Origin: Enoplosus armatus
Taxonomy: Eukaryota; Chordata; Actinopteri; Centrarchiformes; Enoplosidae
Direction: 5' to 3'
NCBI RefSeq assembly: GCF_043641665.1
Contig: NC_092199.1
Coordinates: forward strand, 17,688,070-17,752,069
Length of the DNA: 64,000 nucleotides
A program made the translations under genes and the position numbers. Each line of letters begins with the position of its first letter. Position 1 is the stretch's first letter. The notes beneath the pieces are model-generated. The model did no database searches, was not told the DNA's origin, and worked only from the letters and a program-made list of their open reading frames with translations. Positions 10,981-21,409 of the stretch are shown in pieces.

Positions 10981-11340
10981 AGAGCGCTGCAGGAATGAGT
11001 CCCAAAACCCGGAAATGAGTCGGTGTTTTTACTTCCGGTTCCCCTCGTCTGGAGGTCAGTGGGTTTCTTGAACGGGTTTTTTTTTGGTTAGATGCCTGTA
11101 ATAAGGTCTGTGGTTACACACAAGCTGAAGAGATTGACACGTTTTGTTCTACGACATAAAATACGTCAGTAGATACCCCCCTCTTGCTGAACAAAATGTG
11201 TAAGTATCATAAATTTTTGTTTCGCCACAGAGTTTATTTTCTGCAATAATCCAAAATCCCATGGAACAATCTCATGGGCTTTTTGTCGAGGGAACCAGTG
11301 CGATGCTAACTTCTGGGTTGGCATTGTCCTGCAACACTCC
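10981..11340 (+). mobile_element. MITE family A, copy 3, internally deleted
   Basis: Begins with an intact left TIR, AGAGCGCTGCAGGAATGAG. It continues with CTTCCGGTTCCCCTCGTCTG, TTAGATGCCTGTAATAAGG and CTACGACATAAAATACG, then jumps from GTAGATACCCCC directly to CTTGCTGAACAAAATGTG. That omits roughly 350 bp present in copies 2 and 4. The right end is decayed (GTCCTGCAACACTCC). It is preceded by AAT, so a TA-type target is possible. Non-autonomous. Confidence 0.87.
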
Positions 11341-11577
11341 ACTCCACAATACTTCTCTTATCTTGTACATTCATCGAGTCACACGGCTTCAGGCTTCAGG
11401 ATAAGAGCTGCTGAGAGTGAGACTTGTGTTTTGTTTATGTCTACTTCTGTCTTTATATTGCTGCTTCTAGAATTTGGGCACTATTACTAACTAATAATGA
11501 AGTAACAGTGAACGATATCTAAAGTATATATTTGAATTATATTAGCCACCTTTTCACCTCCATCTTTATATGCAGTG

Positions 11578-11615
11578 ACACACACACAAACACACACACA
11601 CACACACACACACAC
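11578..11615. repeat. (CA)n microsatellite
   Basis: CA run with an AAA interruption, immediately 5' of the duplicated 79-bp block. Confidence 0.96.
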
Positions 11616-11694
11616 TCATACACACCAAAACAACAGTGTTTCCTGAGGTGTTACTGTAGCAGCAATACTAGTTATTGTAACTGCAATACTGAGA
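11616..11694 (+). repeat. 79-bp block duplicated at 14101
   Basis: By eye identical over all 79 positions to 14101-14179. It starts TCATACACACCAAAACAACA and ends GTAACTGCAATACTGAGA. Both copies sit at the 3' edge of a (CA)n tract. Flanks differ, so the copies are dispersed rather than parts of one tandem array. No coding sequence. Confidence 0.93.
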
Positions 11695-11698
11695 ATGA

Positions 11699-11719
11699 CC
11701 CCCCCCCCCCCCCCCCCCC
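11699..11719. repeat. Poly-C tract
   Basis: Twenty-one consecutive C. Confidence 0.97.
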
Positions 11720-11811
11720 ATCACCTATTGGCTGAGAAAAAAAAATGAAGGGTACTCGTGGATTACTTGTGAAGACAAATTAATTCATGAAAAACACACA
11801 CCATCTTAGGT

Positions 11812-12033
11812 GGAAGGACCCTGGACCAGCCCCCTAGTTATGCTGCAAGACTGCTGGGGGACTTCCCATGATGCACCGAGCTTTCCTCCTCTCCCCTCTC
11901 CATCTTTACACATTCATCACCCTCCAATGCATATTACTAACTTCCTGTGGATCATGGTCCTGTACGGTCTGGACCTGCTCTATACTTTTGTTGTGATTTG
12001 GCACGATATAAATCAACCTGAATTGAATTGAAA
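11812..12033 (+). mobile_element. LINE 3' tail fragment
   Basis: Contains CCTGGACCAGCCCCCTAG, ACTTCCCATGATGCACCGAG and GGTCTGGACCTGCTCTATAC. It ends TTGTTGTGATTTGGCACG, then ATATAAAT and a short GAATT-type tail (AATTGAATTGAA). This is a familiar teleost LINE 3' terminus. A shorter terminus of the same kind lies at 46774. Confidence 0.6.
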
Positions 12034-12419
12034 GTCACTGTGGGTATAAAACAAAGGCCACAATTTACCGCTGAATATCAGCGTGGTAAATTTTACCCTT
12101 TGCATGTATTTCTTCCTCTGACCGCTGTGCTGGCCTGGTCTGCTGTTTTCTGATATAGAGACCAGAGAGTGCGATCGCTCTCGTAATTCTCTGTAATGAA
12201 ACACCACCACAGTGGCACTGGCACTTAACACACTGACTACATACACACAGGCACACACACACATATACATACATCACGGATCCACACATAACACGCAGCT
12301 GATACTTCAGGTGGCAGAGAGAAAGAGCGTGGAAAAAAATGGTTTCATAAAGGAAGACCACAGGGGTGAATACATCTATTGAAATGGAAAACCAATGAGA
12401 TAATGAATAAAAGTAGATC

Positions 12420-12650
12420 ATGTCGGAGCAGGCAGCACTGGCTCTGTCCTTTTAATGCAGCTTATACAGCCGGTGGGGAGACAAAAAGACTGGACCAAAG
12501 ATGGCTTAAATCACACACACTCACACACACACACACCCCGAGGGGTGTGAGCGTGAGAGAAAGGCCAGGGCCGAGTCGGAGGAATTAATTGAGGTAGTTT
12601 GTTTCACAGCGGGGAGTCTATTAAATGCCATGTCACCACTGGGCCATGGG
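12420..12650. promoter_or_regulatory. Candidate conserved non-coding block
   Basis: Contains CCTTTTAATGCAGCTTATAC, GGAATTAATTGAGGTAG and TCTATTAAATGCCATG, with a short CA run at 12512-12536. Homeodomain-like TTAAT words are clustered. Compositional evidence only. Confidence 0.25.
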
Positions 12651-12729
12651 GAGTAACACACTAACACTGGGAGGGAGGGAGGAAGGGGGGTTGTAGTGAA
12701 GTCCGATGCCAGTGCGAGCCATTCCTCTA

Positions 12730-13100
12730 AAATCAGCACTCACATCTCACCTCATTCATCTCCTGCTCCATCTCCCTCCCTCACTCCTTTTCTTCTCCCT
12801 CTCTCCTCCATCTCTTGCTGCCAAACAGTCTCTCCACCATTCTCTCCCTGTTTTCCTCCCTGCCACCACCTTTTACTTTCTCTACCTCCCTTCTTCTCCC
12901 GTCCCTCTCCATTCCCCACAGTATTTTACCTCAGTCTTTTCGCCTTTCCTTTAGTATATTTCCCTCGCTCCTCTCCATGTTAGGATGTTTCCATTACGCC
13001 TGTCTCTCTTTTCTCCATGTGTTTTATTCTCCCTCTCTCATTTTGCCTCCGTCTCTTTTTCTGTCACTCCCTTCCTCCTTCACTCCCATCTTCTAGACCG
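12730..13100. repeat. Polypyrimidine-rich region
   Basis: About 370 bp dominated by C and T on the plus strand (TCC/CTTCC words, no fixed period). It generates three long overlapping pseudo-open frames of 82-95 codons. No protein is likely. Confidence 0.85.
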
Positions 13101-13259
13101 ACTTTTCTAATTCATAACGAAAATAAATTGAATCTCACTGGGAATTTTTTTGTTTTTGTTCGTTTATACCAATTAATAAATGTTCAGTAATGCCCCTTGG
13201 CTGTTACTTTGGAAGTTGCATATTAGACTACCAGCAATCTGCGCAGTTCATGTAAACCT

Positions 13260-13480
13260 GACCTGCTCGGGGCACGTGGGAGAAGGACTTTCGCCCAGGA
13301 GAAGTCAACGTTGACTTTTGGTTTTAACCCAAGCCATGATCTTTTTCCTAACCTAACCAAGTAGTTTTGGTGCCAAACCGAACCTAAACTGCGACCGTTT
13401 CACGCTAACCACGTGTTAGAAAGGCGTTCTGGCAGAAAGGCCTTTTAATGTTTGTTAAGTAAGATGAGTTGAGTATCCCT
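13260..13480 (+). repeat. Interspersed repeat, family C copy
   Basis: Contains GGACTTTCGCCCAGGAGAAG, a perfect 16-bp palindrome AAGTCAACGTTGACTT, ATGATCTTTTTCCTAACC and TAACCAAGTAGTTTTGGTGCC. Related pieces occur at 19700 and, inverted or direct, within 29745-30500. A teleost repeat recognised by wording; class unknown. Confidence 0.55.
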
Positions 13481-13524
13481 GTTCAAGACTATTAACACAT
13501 AAGTAGCACAATTGCTTGTCATAT

Positions 13525-13860
13525 ACATTACATGACCAACATAAGTGTTCAACATGTCAGTGCCCCTGCGCTCAAAGCAAGCTCCATATAGAAAGGATTT
13601 TTTTTTTGGTGTGGAACCTGCACAGAGCCCTGACCTTAACCCCACCCAACACTTTTGGGAGGACCTGGAACACGGACTGCAAGCCAGGCCTTATCACCCG
13701 ACGTCAGTGGCCGACTAACGCTCTTGTAGCTGAATGGGGGCAGAAAAGCTCCTGCAGCCAGGTCCCAACATCTGGTGGAAAGAGTGGAGGCTGGTTAAAG
13801 TAGCAGATTGATGCTCACATCCTTTGTTTGGGCGTCCACAAACTTTTGTCCATGTCGCTT
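13525..13860 (+). pseudogene. Internally deleted Tc1-like transposon with transposase remnant
   Basis: The left end ACATTACATGACCAAC and the right end (GTCCACAAACTTTTGTCCATG) are imperfect inverted repeats of the kind found in teleost Tc1-like elements. One frame from 13621 contains SPDLNPTQHFWEDLEHGLQA, matching the region around the third catalytic acidic residue of Tc1/mariner transposases ('SPDLNPIEhlW'). Stops follow shortly after, and most of the gene (DNA-binding domain, first two D residues) is missing. The CATGTCAGTGCCCCTGCGC at 13553 is the segment just upstream of that motif. Non-functional. Confidence 0.8.
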
Positions 13861-14061
13861 AAAAATGCTACACATATTGTAGATCAGGTTTACTGATACA
13901 TACTGTATCCTTTCATTTCTCTCTCTCTCTGTCATTCCCTCGCACCTTTCATTCCATTCCGCCCCCCCCATCTCCTCTGTCTTCTGTGTGTGTGTGTGTG
14001 TTGGCCACCCTCAGGGTTATTGCAATGGCTTTGGGTTCTCCTGCTTGCTTATAATCAACTG

Positions 14062-14065
<4 letters not shown>

Positions 14066-14100
<35 letters not shown>
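14066..14100. repeat. (CA)n microsatellite
   Basis: CA run directly 5' of the second copy of the 79-bp block. Confidence 0.97.
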
Positions 14101-14102
<2 letters not shown>

Positions 14103-14179
14103 ATACACACCAAAACAACAGTGTTTCCTGAGGTGTTACTGTAGCAGCAATACTAGTTATTGTAACTGCAATACTGAGA
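14101..14179 (+). repeat. 79-bp block, second copy
   Basis: Identical by eye to 11616-11694, 2.4 kb away in direct orientation, including the adjoining CA tract. Confidence 0.93.
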
Positions 14180-14393
14180 CACACTATGTGCAAAGGAGGT
14201 GTCTAAGAGAGTTCATACAAATCATGCCATTCATATATTTATGATTTTAATCATGTTTTTTTTTTATCATCAGCTGCAGATCAATCATGTAAATGATGTT
14301 CAAGGTGAAGTATGCCAATTTTAATACGCCACTAATCTGGCTGTAAGTACACAAAAGTAAAGTGTAGTATGCTACATGTTTTGTTGTCTAGCG

Positions 14394-14500
14394 CAGTGGT
14401 TTCCGACCTACTTTTTCCCCATTTTATGTCAGTGGGGGACGATGGGGGTTGTCAGTGTATATACAATGGTAAAACAGGGGAAAACAAAGCACACAGTGCT
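14394..14500 (+). mobile_element. Short hAT-type MITE remnant
   Basis: Begins CAGTGGTTTCCGACC, a typical hAT-type terminus. It contains GTCAGTGTATATACAATGG, nearly identical to GTCAGTGTATATAAAATGG near the right end of the hAT element at 41707-42031. The right terminus is decayed. Confidence 0.55.
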
Positions 14501-14755
14501 AACAAAAGGAAGTAAAGTGACATTTGAAGCAAAGGAAAGCTCGTCGCATGTAAACTCACACCAAATTAGTGCTGTTTGGGTCTTCAGTCTAGATGCATCC
14601 ATTGGAATTAATGCATAGAACATCATCCAGAGCTATAAGTTATCGTATAGACCTAATACATGCATGGTTTATATTGACTGGGTGGATGAGTGGGAGGGAA
14701 GGAGGGAGATCTGGACCGACGCCCAGCACCTGTCTGGAGACTTACCCACAATCCT

Positions 14756-14758
<3 letters not shown>

Positions 14759-14803
<45 letters not shown>

Positions 14804-14806
14804 TCT
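14759..14806. repeat. (TC)n microsatellite
   Basis: TC run of about 48 bp. It creates spurious open frames rich in Leu/Ser (plus) and Arg/Glu (minus). Confidence 0.97.
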
Positions 14807-14879
14807 GGCTGGGAATATTGACTGGCAAGCACTCTGCCCAATCAAATTAATTTTCTGCAAGACATGCCAAAGGTGACGC

Positions 14880-15960
14880 TTGAGAAAATGGAGGTTACAT
14901 GGGGAGGAGATGGAGGGATGGCGGGATGGGGGGGGGGTTTAGTAATGGAGATTGGGGAGGGAGGGGTGGAGCGCAAAGACCTCACAGCTGAATGTGACAG
15001 AGAATAGAGAAAAGAGAGATGTAGCGACAGAGACAGAGAGAGGTGGATAGTTAATGAGAGGAAGAGGATACAAAAATAAAAGAGAAGGGTGGATGTCAGT
15101 TTTTCTCACCCACTTCACCCACTTTTTTTCTCTCTCTCGACCAAACGCACCCACCTCCTGACAAGAGCATGGAGTGACACATAGGCACACATAGCAGCAC
15201 GCTAATATTAACTATGGTCATGAAAAACATGATAAACTTGTTCACTCTTGTCAAATAAACACTCGCACATGATTTCTGCTGATGGTTTCATGAGATATAA
15301 ATCCTTGTCTTCCGTGTTAAATTCATATGCTTTGTAAAGCTGAACCTCCTCCTTATGTATACATTCATTAATTTCATTTGAAAGGGATCGTGTACATGTA
15401 TATTACCATTTGATATACTGTACCAGAGTTAGCCTGAAGCTCATTTTCATCCGCAGTCCCATGCAACATACACAGAACATCAGAACACCACTGAACAAAC
15501 TAGACAAACGGGACACATAACACAAAGTCGTACACACACATCATGTCAGCAAAAAGTTAGACAAATTAAAAGCAAGGATATTTATATACAAAGGAAAAAC
15601 CAATAAAACGCAGGAGTTGAGTAGCTTTTAGTGTTTTTTTTTAATGTCATCTGGTTGGGCATTCCACTTTCACTATGTTATAAAAATTTCACACTACTTC
15701 TGGCGGTGGAGGAAAGAGGTGAAAACAACACAATCTAAAAAGGTACATGAAGGTAAGTTGCATATGAATGTAATTGGCAGGAGACATGTTTTAGGTCTAA
15801 GGGGGTGGAGATACCAAGTGGTCCAAAATGATCCTAGGTGTACTATTTCTGGGAGTGTGAGTCAATAGCGAATCAAGACGAAAACAAAAGCGGCAACTCA
15901 TAAAATGTATTCCCAGGTGAAGTTATAAGAAATTGGAGTGACCTTTTAAACAAGACGCTT
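14880..15960. other. No gene seen
   Basis: Purine-rich to about 15060, then AT-rich unique-looking DNA. The 74-codon open frame at 15644-15868 has no recognisable domain. Confidence 0.5.
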
Positions 15961-16035
15961 TGACCAATCAAAAGCATCACTAAGAAAAAATATAAAAGCA
16001 CAGCTACTTCCTCTGCCTTTCAGACACGGCTCACC
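15961..16035 (+). promoter_or_regulatory. Candidate core promoter (CCAAT + TATA)
   Basis: CCAAT at 15964-15968 (GACCAATCAAA), then TATAAAAG at 15991-15998. A pyrimidine-rich CTGCCTTTCAGAC around 16014-16025 sits where transcription would be expected to start. The spacing suits a TATA-type Pol II promoter. No coding exon follows before the TG repeat at 16101, so the match may be chance. Confidence 0.25.
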
Positions 16036-16093
16036 AACCAAGCTCTATTGTCATTTGAATGCATATACGAGTGTATCTATGTGTGTGTAAATG

Positions 16094-16100
<7 letters not shown>

Positions 16101-16133
<33 letters not shown>
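16101..16133. repeat. (TG)n microsatellite
   Basis: TG run of 33 bp. Confidence 0.97.
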
Positions 16134-16135
<2 letters not shown>

Positions 16136-16260
16136 GGGGTAAAGACAGGACAGTAGCAGTCTGTCCTGGGCAGCCTGGCAGCACCCAGATGCTAGATGAG
16201 GTAAATAAAAGCTAGCTGAATAATATATGCTCCGGATGCTGCCGGCTGCAGTGCAGGTGT

Positions 16261-16262
<2 letters not shown>

Positions 16263-16297
<35 letters not shown>
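16263..16297. repeat. (CA)n microsatellite
   Basis: CA run of 35 bp, 130 bp from a TG run: together they could pair as an inverted repeat. Confidence 0.97.
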
Positions 16298-16301
<4 letters not shown>

Positions 16302-16422
16302 CAGTGACTGCACATATGCACACGTTTTGCTCCGGTCATAACTCATGTGCTTGCGCAACCCCTGGTCACTGTCCACAACTACATACTGTGGTCATTTTAT
16401 TGAAAGAACACATTTCTTCTAA

Positions 16423-16424
<2 letters not shown>

Positions 16425-16457
<33 letters not shown>
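16425..16457. repeat. (TG)n microsatellite
   Basis: TG run; third alternating CA/TG tract in 360 bp. Confidence 0.97.
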
Positions 16458-16458
<1 letters not shown>

Positions 16459-17224
16459 CCATAACGCCATATGCAGCGATCGTTGTACCAGGCCAGTCCA
16501 TGTAATTGATTTGGACATGTTGAGAAGAGACCATTAAAGTAAATAGAGGTGTGAAAATGGAATGGATGGGAGGCATCTGTTCATCTCTAAACTGCACAGC
16601 AATTACACAATTACAGATTACCCCACCCCCCCATTTCATGACCAATTCAACCCATCCAACCCCCCCCAACACACACACACACACGTGCAGACTGGAGTTT
16701 TAGCTCTATATCTTCCTCAACTAGGGGCATAAATAACCCTAGAAATTGAGCAAAGCCTCGAGACAACAGGCACACAGCTCGAGCCGTGCTCCTACACGAC
16801 TTCAGTTGTCTGCCGTATTGCACCATTTGCAATAAGACAGTTTGTTAATGTTGTGTGGTCACTCTTGTCTTCTACCAATGCTGCATCACAGCATCACCAC
16901 TGCTGCTTTAACCAGCCCTAGCACTATTTTTCCACTATACCAGCGTATGACGGTTCGTTTCCTGAGCGCTGCGTTTCAATGCATCGACTATCTAATTCAA
17001 GTCCTGTTAAAAGTTCTGTCGTCGGGAATTTGGGAGTTATTGACCAATTTTGTTTCTTTTACATACTCGAGTGGAGCTTCTGTTTCACGGGGGAACCAAA
17101 AAAATGTATCCAGGTTGTCAATCCTGCGTGTCAGAGAACATTTTATGAACTTGAACCTTTGTCAACTCTCAACTCTGAGAGCGATTAACGCAGCGGTGTG
17201 GGAGTGACACTACTGTACATGGCC

Positions 17225-17336
17225 CGTTTGTGTGACGTCACGTTGTGAACTTTAACCCCCCCAATCCAGAGGGTGGCGGTAATGTGCTTAAAAGCAATTT
17301 GCCAACTAAACAACAAAAGAGACGAAGAAGAAGAAC
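17225..17336 (+). repeat. Short teleost interspersed repeat with GAA tail
   Basis: Contains CCAGAGGGTGGCGGTAATG, TTTGCCAACTAAACAAC and a GAAGAAGAAGAA tail. This combination is common in fish genomes and resembles a retroposed 3' end. Class not known to me. Confidence 0.5.
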
Positions 17337-17339
17337 TTT

Positions 17340-17866
17340 TAACCCCCTGACCCGGGCTGCTAGTGTGCCGCCTCGTAGGAGTGATCGAGTGATCAAATGT
17401 AACCTAACAGTTGGGGGCATCGTATGGGGCAGGGAGACTGACAAATGGCAAAGATCCTCCAGTAGTCAGGCAATAAAAGGAAAGAGTATCAACACTAAAG
17501 ATCATGATGTCATCGTACATGACACAACTGATATTTGAGGGGTTTTAATTCATTGTAACAAGCTGCTCTGTAGTCCAACACCTTCAATATAAAGTCACCT
17601 GGGTTGACTGGGCTGTCAGATTATTAACAGTGGGTCTATGAACCAGGTTAGATTTCAGATCCTAGATATCAGATCTTAATGGTTAACAGCTGCCTGTCAT
17701 GACCCCCCCGCCCCCACCCCTCCCCTCCCCTCTAGCTCTCTGACTCCATCAGAGTGTAATCCCTGACCTCTTTATAGTGGGGATGATATACATCTCAGGT
17801 ACTGGTCAGGGCATCTATTATGAATGAGACGTACACACTGCTGCTAGCACTGGTAATGGATGGGCT

Positions 17867-17908
<42 letters not shown>

Positions 17909-18480
17909 AGAGGCTGGGGATAGCCGCACTAAGTCATGTTTGGGGCTATAGCATAGCTGACAGCTCCTGCATATTCAGCAGGGCCTGTCCGATTTGTTTT
18001 TCGCTAACGGAGGGAAAAATGTAAGAGAGGAGGGGAAAGAAGAGGAAAGAGGTTGGAAGCGGGAGGAGTCTTTTCAGACAGACCGATTTTACTTAGCTAG
18101 TTTTCATATATTCTTTGCACTTGTACTGCTCTGTACCTACATATTTATTTGTTTTTTTCCTAGGGTTTTAGTATTACTACTATAGCCACCGCTACCGCAA
18201 CTACTAGTGCCAGTGGTACAGAATTACTGTGTGTATGTGAGTGTGCGCGTGAAGAAGTTTCACCAAAAAGACAAAGACAAAGACAGTCCTCACACGTCAA
18301 GACAAGAATGAAAAAAAAAATACGCATGATCCAGAACACAGCAAGGCAAGTCCAATAAAGAGATATGTGCGAGTGACAGTGTGACAGTTCCCATCGTTCA
18401 GCCACCGTTTAGACAGCTGGAAAAGGAGTCATAAATCAATTTGCGCGCCGATTATGACACGACGTGGGGATGCGCACTCT
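17340..18480. other. No gene seen
   Basis: Includes a (CA)n tract at 17870-17906 and C-rich patches at 17705-17735. The remainder is unique-looking, and short open frames show no domain. Confidence 0.5.
17870..17906. repeat. (CA)n microsatellite
   Basis: CA run of 37 bp. Confidence 0.97.
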
Positions 18481-18526
18481 CACACTCTCACACACACACT
18501 CTCACACACACACACACACACACACG
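18480..18526. repeat. Compound (CA)n/(TC)n microsatellite
   Basis: CACACTCT units followed by a plain CA run. Confidence 0.93.
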
Positions 18527-18694
18527 GATAGTACAATAATATCATGTTCTGTTGGTTTTATTGATCGTTATGGTGAGAGCGACAGGAAAGAATAGGAGAG
18601 AGAGAGAGATATGGAGAAGTTTATTCAAAGGGAGGGTGAGAGGAAGGGAAGGGATGATGAAGGGAAAAGAGACGGGTGTAAAAATGGAGGGATG

Positions 18695-18858
18695 AGCGCC
18701 CCGGTGGCCCACCTGGCAGAGCACGCACTCCGTATTAAGGTCCTTACCGCAGTGGGCCATGTATCCCGCCCAGCCCCGTCCTCTCTCTCTGCCCTGCTTT
18801 CCCCCTGTCTCTCTCTCTCTCTCTCTCTCAACTGTCGCTGTCAATAAAGCCAAAATGA
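18695..18858 (+). mobile_element. tRNA-derived-type SINE
   Basis: The head GCGCCCCGGTGGCCCACCTG, then GGCAGAGCACGCACTCCG, resembles a degenerate tRNA-like Pol III promoter (A-box position). The body is C/T-rich. The tail CTCAACTGTCGCTGTCAATA, then AAGCCAAAAT, is a familiar teleost SINE end. A B-box is not clearly preserved. A purine-rich GAGA stretch lies on both sides, so target duplication cannot be read. The SINE call is supported by head and tail together; the family name is unknown. Confidence 0.65.
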
Positions 18859-18869
18859 TCCAAAAATAT

Positions 18870-19690
18870 AGAGAGAGATATGGGTAAAGTGGAGGATGAC
18901 AAGAAAAACCCTTTTCATTTGTATTTCTTCAATCACTGCATTCCTCTCTGACTCACTCTTTTACCCGCTCCTTCAATCATTCATCCGCACAAACGCCATG
19001 TAATCCCTTCATATCATCTATCTGCAACGAAGACAAGTTTTAATCCTTGACCGTGCCTCGTTCGTCTCTCAGCCATTGTGACTTTTGACACCGACCTCCG
19101 GCACCTCTAACTCAGGGCTGAAAAGAAATGGGTGTTTTTTGGGGTGGGAGGTCACGGATGGAGCCAGGAATAGGGATGAAATCAACATTAGGAGCACCCT
19201 GGGGACCCATTTGATTGAGGCGCACTTCCTTTGCACAGTGGCGATAGTGGTGGGGGTGGGAAGGGGTGGGTGTTGAGGGTTAAGGCGCCAGTGTACTCCA
19301 TCAGAAGCGCTTGTCAGATGGTCGAATAGCTTTGGAAACCCCCATCCCCCACACCTTTCAGACGTCGGATCGGCGGGGGGCTGTGTCCGACCATTGCCGT
19401 AACTTTGTAAAACCAACAATCTGACATTCATTCAAACCCACTTCGCACAGCGATCGGCCAGATTGTTTAAAGTTCACTTTTCATGTGCACAACTGAGCGC
19501 AACATAATGGATGACATCCGGGCTATTGAATAGGCGTTATCATCACACATGAAGGATAAATATAGGGTAGTAGGGGCCTACTAAACCTACTAGTAAAGTA
19601 AAGTTTGGGAGGCTGTTGTCACGCGTTTGTTTCAGCGAGCCAGTGCAACGTGTTCAGGTGACGTAGTATAAAGGGCGACAAAATCCGCGT
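18870..19690. other. No gene seen
   Basis: The 120-codon minus-strand open frame at 19069-19431 has no recognisable domain and overlaps an open frame on the other strand. No repeat family identified. Confidence 0.45.
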
Positions 19691-19699
19691 AAGGAGGAG

Positions 19700-19870
19700 G
19701 ATCAGTCAAACACCGGACTTTCACCCAGGAGACCAGGGTTTGTGTCCTGTGTCAACGCCGAGTTATTTAAAATTTTAAAAAACAGTGTCGGAGCAGAGAA
19801 AACATTCTGCTGTGGTTTTCACGAAAGGCGCTGATCTCGCTACAGGGATTTCCAGTGTGAACCAGCAAGG
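19700..19870 (+). repeat. Possible family C repeat fragment
   Basis: CACCGGACTTTCACCCAGGA, then GACCAGGGTTTGTGTCCTGTG, parallels GGACTTTCGCCCAGGAGAAG at 13290. The rest has diverged. Confidence 0.35.
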
Positions 19871-19879
19871 GTCCAACTC

Positions 19880-21280
19880 AAATAGACCTTTGACTGTACC
19901 CACAGAGGATACATGATTAGAAAAAATATATTATATATGGTTCTAAAGACTAAAGCCATCGTACTTTATAAAAGGAGACTTTTCTGCAGCGCCACATGAG
20001 AATCCGCTGAGTTTTGTCACAGGGGGTTGTTGTGGTACTGTAGCGGGCGGGTTATGATTCATACCAAGCCCTTATACGCTGATACATCTAATAAAGCATG
20101 AGAGTTTTCATATGGAGAAGTGCAGCACATGACATGAGAGGGAGAACCTAGCTGGAGAAACCAAGAGAGGCGACGCATATATACATACATGACAAGAGAA
20201 AGAGATCAACAGATAGATCTCCAGTAGTTGAAAGAGCATATCTCTCTGCTGTAATTCACATATATAATTCATCTGGCACAACATGGAAAAAGAGAGCGAG
20301 CCAGAGCACACTTCAGAGGAGAGATATCACATTCCTTACATCACTGGGATGCAGCCACGACGAGAACAGAAGGAGGAGGCTGCAGTGCTGGGGGAAAAAA
20401 AAAATGACACAGTATGAACCCTGACAAAGGGCCGAGGGGGGGGAGATTAAAAAGTAGCCAGGAGAATGGAGAGACGTGAGGAGTTAGTGAGAGGTGACAG
20501 GATTGGGAGTGGTGAATCATAAGAGGGATTTTATGGAGTAACGGACCGTCTGAAGCACAAAGGGAGGAAAGGTCTTCTTCCAAGGGATCCAAGTGATGCA
20601 GATGAGTGTAATCTAAACCAGCTAACGGAAACGCACTCAAAAGAAAAGGCCCCACGACACGGACGCTCACATCTGATAGCCAGCAGCTGGTTAAAGGCAG
20701 CATAGCGTGACACAATATCCCATAGATCTGCAACTGCCGCTCAGATTCAGCTGCTCATGTTCTTGGGGTCTTAAGAGACCGCAAAGGTAAATTATAGCAA
20801 GGCATGTCAACAAGTTCATCATGCTCAGCTACGGTTCCAGGGACAGGGAATTGGAATTGGTACCAACCAAACACGCTCTACCCAATTTGGTAATTTTATT
20901 GGCCTGACATATTGGTGCATAATAGCAATCCCTCACTCCTTCAAGCCGTGGATATTGATTACAACCCGCCTTCCATTAGGAAGGTGAGAGAACAAAAACC
21001 CATTTGAAAGCTATTGGATCCATAAAAAAGGGGCAGCAGTTATCCAGCATGAAATGAGGTGGACCTTTCACTCCCTCCTCTTTCATTATCTTTTGGTAAT
21101 TTCTTTTTATTCCGCTACTTACTTTGATTCTCTTCATCCTTCTGTTAATAATCCTTTCATTCTTTATTCTCAGACGCCAACCAAGTATTCTTAGTTTGTG
21201 CCGTTCTATGCCACCGCAGTATGAATTGTTCCGTCGTTGTCTTTATTTATTGTATTTGCTGGATTTAATATGGATTTGCT
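19880..21280. other. No gene seen
   Basis: The 130-codon minus-strand open frame at 20341-20733 is the longest here. It is rich in Pro/Leu/Ser without domain features. No repeat family recognised. Confidence 0.45.
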
Positions 21281-21284
21281 GTAA

Positions 21285-21405
21285 TACACTCAGTAGCCAG
21301 TTTATTAGTCCCACCTAGCTCAAATTACTGCAGTCTAATCCAACAGCCCTGCAATAATAATGGTTCTAATGTTCAGGATTTGTTCAACCTGTTTTAGAGT
21401 AATTC
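21285..21405 (+). mobile_element. Interspersed element fragment (TACACTCAG-type end)
   Basis: Starts TACACTCAGTAGCCAGTTTA, then TTAGTCCCACCTAGCTCAAA. It continues with TGCAGTCTAATCCAACAGCC. This is the left end of a TIR-bearing repeat I remember from percomorph fish; the right end is not seen. Fragment only. Confidence 0.5.
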
Positions 21406-21409
21406 AACT

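Noticed and set aside
12588..12620. let-7-like seed TGAGGTAGT followed by TTGTTTCAC
   Set aside because: No complementary arm within about 80 bp to form a precursor hairpin.
12730..13100. Three long overlapping open frames
   Set aside because: They result from pyrimidine bias on the plus strand and have no protein-like composition.
11578..14179. Evenly repeated short units read as a CRISPR-like array
   Set aside because: Only microsatellites and one duplicated 79-bp block. No repeat-spacer periodicity, and the DNA is vertebrate.
16842..17207. 121-codon plus-strand open frame
   Set aside because: No recognisable domain, overlapping frames, and no conserved splice sites.
18695..18858. Possible functional tRNA gene
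   Set aside because: Tail and length fit a SINE, and the cloverleaf cannot be completed. No clear B-box (GTTCRANYC) was seen here or elsewhere in the window.
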